Source: Microcystis wesenbergii NRERC-220 (lineage in GTDB: Bacteria; Cyanobacteriota; Cyanobacteriia; Cyanobacteriales; Microcystaceae). From it: a stretch of DNA of 64,000 nucleotides. Made by a program: the position numbers and the translations under genes. The stretch covers positions 1 through 64,000 of the forward strand of contig NZ_JAVSJA010000001.1 of NCBI RefSeq assembly GCF_032027425.1, written 5' to 3'. Of the stretch, positions 61,501-64,000 are shown in pieces (position 1 is the first letter of the stretch; each line of letters opens with the position of its first letter). Under the pieces are notes generated by a model. The model saw nothing but the letters and a program-made list of their open reading frames with translations. It had not been told where the DNA came from and ran no database searches.

Positions 61501-62133
61501 ATGGTTTCGCAACTAGATAAAACTAACGTCACTGAAATTATCTACCCCGATAGCGATGGTCAACCCATGGCGGATAATACCCTGCAATTTCGTTGGATTA
61601 CGACAATTAAAACTAATTTAGACTGGCTATTTCGCCAGCAGTCTGATGTCTTTGTTGCGGGTGATTTACTCTGGTATCCTGTGGAAAATGATAATAAACT
61701 GCGTCAAGCACCGGATATCATGGTGGTTTTTGGGAGACCAAAAGGGGAAAGGGGTTCCTATCGACAATGGCTCGAAAATAATATTAGTCCCCAGGTGGTT
61801 TTTGAAATCATCTCTCCGGGTAACACCCTCACGGAAATGGCCAAAAAACAGCTATTTTATCAGCGTTATGGGGTCGAGGAATATTATCTTTATGATCCCC
61901 ATAAAAACGATGCCAGTGCTTGGATAAGAGGCGAAAATCAGCTAGAAATTCTAGAAACTCTCGATAATTGGGTTAGTCCCCGTTTAGGAATACGTTTTCA
62001 GTTAGGAGAACCGGAAATGTTGCTTTTTTATCCCGATGGACAAGCTTTCACTAGCTATAATCAGGAAAAACAACGAGCGGAAAGATTAGCCCATAAACTG
62101 CGGGAATTAGGCCTTAATCCTGACGAAATCTAA
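61501..62133 (+). CDS. Uma2 family protein
   Basis: About 210 aa from the ATG at 61501 (MVSQLDKTNV). Upstream in-frame codons to 61423 belong to the AT-rich leader. The core motifs are RQAPDIMVVFG and NNISPQVVFEIISPGNTLTE with LFYQRYGVEEYYLYDP, the Asp, Glu and Lys/Gln positions of the nuclease fold. The C-terminal helix is EKQRAERLAHKLRELGLNPD, typical of another Uma2 subtype. Confidence 0.88.
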   Translation: MVSQLDKTNVTEIIYPDSDGQPMADNTLQFRWITTIKTNLDWLFRQQSDVFVAGDLLWYPVENDNKLRQAPDIMVVFGRPKGERGSYRQWLENNISPQVVFEIISPGNTLTEMAKKQLFYQRYGVEEYYLYDPHKNDASAWIRGENQLEILETLDNWVSPRLGIRFQLGEPEMLLFYPDGQAFTSYNQEKQRAERLAHKLRELGLNPDEI

Positions 62134-62247
62134 GTTTATCTCTTAATCGCAGTTTACAGTTAATCTTTGTTAAGAGACAAGTAAAAAATAGCCATAGTGG
62201 GCTATATGTATTTTCAGTATGATGAAGTTAGTTGGCTTAGTACAAAA

Positions 62248-62270
62248 AAAGGTGGGCAAGTCCCACCTTT
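62248..62270. terminator. Bidirectional terminator between Uma2 and ppsA
   Basis: AAAGGTGGG and CCCACCTTT flank a CAAGT loop in a perfect nine-base stem, with A/T runs on both sides. It can end transcripts from both directions. Confidence 0.8.
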
Positions 62271-62279
62271 ATCACTAAA

Positions 62280-64000
62280 CTATTGTCCTTGCTCCACTGC
62301 TGCCACCATCAATAAAGTTTTGAGGACAGAATCAGGATTAAGACTGATAGAATCGATGCCTAATTCCACTAAAAATTGAGCAAATTCGGGGTAATCACTG
62401 GGGGCTTGACCACAGATACCGATTTTGCGATTATGGGCTTTAGCGGTTTCAATGGCCATTTTCACCATGCGTTTAACTCCCTCATTCCGTTCATCAAAAA
62501 GATGGGCAACTAGGGCAGAATCCCGATCTAATCCTAAGGTTAATTGGGTCAAATCATTAGAACCGATCGAAAATCCGTCAAACACCTGAGCAAATTGGTC
62601 GGCAAGAATTACATTACTTGGTAACTCACACATCACATAAACTTGCAAACCATTAACCCCGCGTTCGAGACCATTTTTCGCCATTTCTTCGAGGACTCTC
62701 ATCCCTTCTTCGGGGGTACGACAGAAAGGAATCATCGGAATCACATTAGTTAATCCCATTTCTTCCCGTACCATTTTCAGCGCCCGACATTCCAAAGCGA
62801 AAGCCTCGCGATAATTAGGATCAGTATAACGGGAAGCGCCGCGCCAACCGATCATCGGGTTTTCTTCCTTGGGTTCAAAGGGTTTGCCACCCAATAAATT
62901 AGCGTATTCATTGGATTTAAAATCGGACATCCGCACAATTACATCTTTGGGGTAGAATGCGGCTGCAATCATGGCAATTCCCCGGGCCAATTTATCGACG
63001 AAAAATTGGGGTTTATCCTCGTAGTGTTTGGTTAATTCGGCGATTTGGTCTTTTACGTCTCCTTCTTCCAATTCGTGGAATTTCAGCAAGGCGCTGGGGT
63101 GGGCCTGAATATGGTTAGCGATAATGAATTCTAGACGCGCTAAACCGACACCTTGGGCAGGAATATCGGCAAAAGCGAAGGCTTTTTCGGGATTACCGAT
63201 ATTCATGAGGATTTTTGTCCGAGTTTGGGGCAAATTGTCCAGGGGAGTTTCAATAATTTCAAAGGGTAGCAATCCGAGGTAAACTTTCCCTTCATCCCCC
63301 TCCGCACAGCAAACGGTGACTTCCTGACCGGTTTTAATCGTTTCCGTGGCATTATTGCAACCCACGATCGCCGGAATGCCCATTTCTCGCGCGATAATAG
63401 CGGCATGACAAGTACGACCACCCTGATTAGTAACGATCGCGCTTGCTTGTTTCATAATCGGTTCCCAGTCGGGATCCGTGCGATTGGTGACGAGAACTTC
63501 TCCCGGTTTAAAGTTGTTGATTTTATCTACACTGAGGATGACTCTGGCTTTTCCTTGACCGATTGCCGCACCTACACTCCGTCCCACCGCTAAAACTTGA
63601 CTTCTTTCTTTAATTTCGTAGGATTTAAGGATATTAGCTGCTTTTTGCGATTGTACGGTTTCTGGACGCGCCTGAACGATAAAGAGTTCTCCCGTGATCC
63701 CATCTTTTGCCCATTCGATGTCCATGGGGGTGTAGGTTCCGCGCACTTGCGAGTAATGTTCCTCGATTTGGGTCGTCCAACGGGCTAAAGTGAGGATTTC
63801 TTGGTCACTAATGCAGAATTGATCCTGTTCTAGCTTGTTAACTCGGATATTCTTGGTTAGACGCGATCCTCCATCATCGTAGATCATCTTGATGGCTTTA
63901 CTGCCGAGGCGTTTGTCGAGGATGGGTTTGTAACCGTTTTTAAGAGTGGGTTTAAAAACCAGATATTCGTCGGGGTTAACGGCTCCTTGCACGACATTTT
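62280..64000 (-). CDS. ppsA: Phosphoenolpyruvate synthase, C-terminal part (partial)
   Basis: About 573 residues of the 3' part of the gene; the frame is still open at the right edge of the window, so the N-terminal ATP-grasp region lies outside. The swivelling domain with the catalytic His is in GGRTCHAAIIAREMGIPAIVG. The C-terminal PEP-binding barrel includes NPMIGWRGASRYTD and FSIGSNDLTQLTLGLDRDS, ending with GICGQAPSDYPEFAQFLVEL. It converts pyruvate and ATP to PEP. An in-frame ATG-like position is irrelevant because coding clearly continues upstream. Confidence 0.95.
   Translation of the reverse strand, partial: NVVQGAVNPDEYLVFKPTLKNGYKPILDKRLGSKAIKMIYDDGGSRLTKNIRVNKLEQDQFCISDQEILTLARWTTQIEEHYSQVRGTYTPMDIEWAKDGITGELFIVQARPETVQSQKAANILKSYEIKERSQVLAVGRSVGAAIGQGKARVILSVDKINNFKPGEVLVTNRTDPDWEPIMKQASAIVTNQGGRTCHAAIIAREMGIPAIVGCNNATETIKTGQEVTVCCAEGDEGKVYLGLLPFEIIETPLDNLPQTRTKILMNIGNPEKAFAFADIPAQGVGLARLEFIIANHIQAHPSALLKFHELEEGDVKDQIAELTKHYEDKPQFFVDKLARGIAMIAAAFYPKDVIVRMSDFKSNEYANLLGGKPFEPKEENPMIGWRGASRYTDPNYREAFALECRALKMVREEMGLTNVIPMIPFCRTPEEGMRVLEEMAKNGLERGVNGLQVYVMCELPSNVILADQFAQVFDGFSIGSNDLTQLTLGLDRDSALVAHLFDERNEGVKRMVKMAIETAKAHNRKIGICGQAPSDYPEFAQFLVELGIDSISLNPDSVLKTLLMVAAVEQGQ

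Noticed and set aside
1-64000. tRNA, rRNA or tmRNA genes
   Set aside because: No cloverleaf, T-loop (GGTTCGAATCC) or rRNA-like segments were noticed. The GGTTCGATCCCCCC in family B MITEs resembles a T-arm by chance but lacks the rest of a tRNA.

Overview
The window reads as a piece of a chromosome from a unicellular bloom-forming cyanobacterium, most likely Microcystis or a close relative. Supporting evidence: a CpcF-type phycobilin lyase subunit, the NDH-1 subunit NdhM, a PAM68-like photosystem assembly protein, several proteins of families largely confined to cyanobacteria (DUF3326, DUF3531, DUF1816, DUF3598), frequent HIP1 octamers (GCGATCGC), and a very heavy load of short non-autonomous mobile elements and Uma2-family genes. 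The organism assignment is inference from content; no database search was possible.

Layout. 1-6.6 kb: cpcF, an ABC-2 exporter (permease plus ATPase), a secreted protein, TspO-like and SUI1-like proteins, a phosphoribosyltransferase and pyrC. 6.6-13.9 kb: an accessory island made of a roughly 3 kb cassette present twice. Each copy has a DNA methyltransferase fused to an Mrr-like nuclease domain and an Rpn/DUF4351 PD-(D/E)XK protein. The two methyltransferases are nearly identical except for the target-recognition region. Upstream lie a tandemly duplicated 161-bp element with a promoter-like box and MITE debris. 13.9-27 kb: a 58-aa gene overlapping a DUF3326 gene, a CPBP protease, a GH116 glycosidase, a response regulator, recN, an IS4-family insertion sequence that splits a Uma2 gene with a clean target duplication, and a DAO-type oxidoreductase. 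27-42 kb: mostly housekeeping (cysS, an osmolyte ABC permease/binding-protein fusion, CHAD protein, a pyrF-pyrE fusion, rlmB, mrnC, STAS protein, carA, ndhM, rpsO, PAM68, aroF). 42-52 kb: tandem Uma2 genes, a TIR-formylglycine-generating-enzyme fusion whose C-terminus resembles a diversity-generating-retroelement target, aspS, an HpcH/HpaI aldolase, a further Uma2, a DUF3598 gene, panD and an ArsA/Get3-like ATPase. 53-61 kb: a cobalamin (corrin ring) cluster: cobK, then cbiG-cobJ, cobI, cobH and cobG on the minus strand behind a cobalamin riboswitch, with divergent cobL. 61-64 kb: one more Uma2 and the 3' part of ppsA, which runs off the right end.

The genes work together in a few places: five corrin-ring methylation and rearrangement genes under one riboswitch, four pyrimidine or carbamoyl-phosphate genes scattered singly (pyrC, pyrF-pyrE, carA and a free phosphoribosyltransferase), and the duplicated restriction-modification cassette. 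Intergenic regions are dominated by at least six MITE-like families (105-350 bp) with recognisable terminal inverted repeats, many carrying GAGGCAA-type heptamer arrays. No rRNA, tRNA, CRISPR array, prophage or reverse transcriptase was seen.
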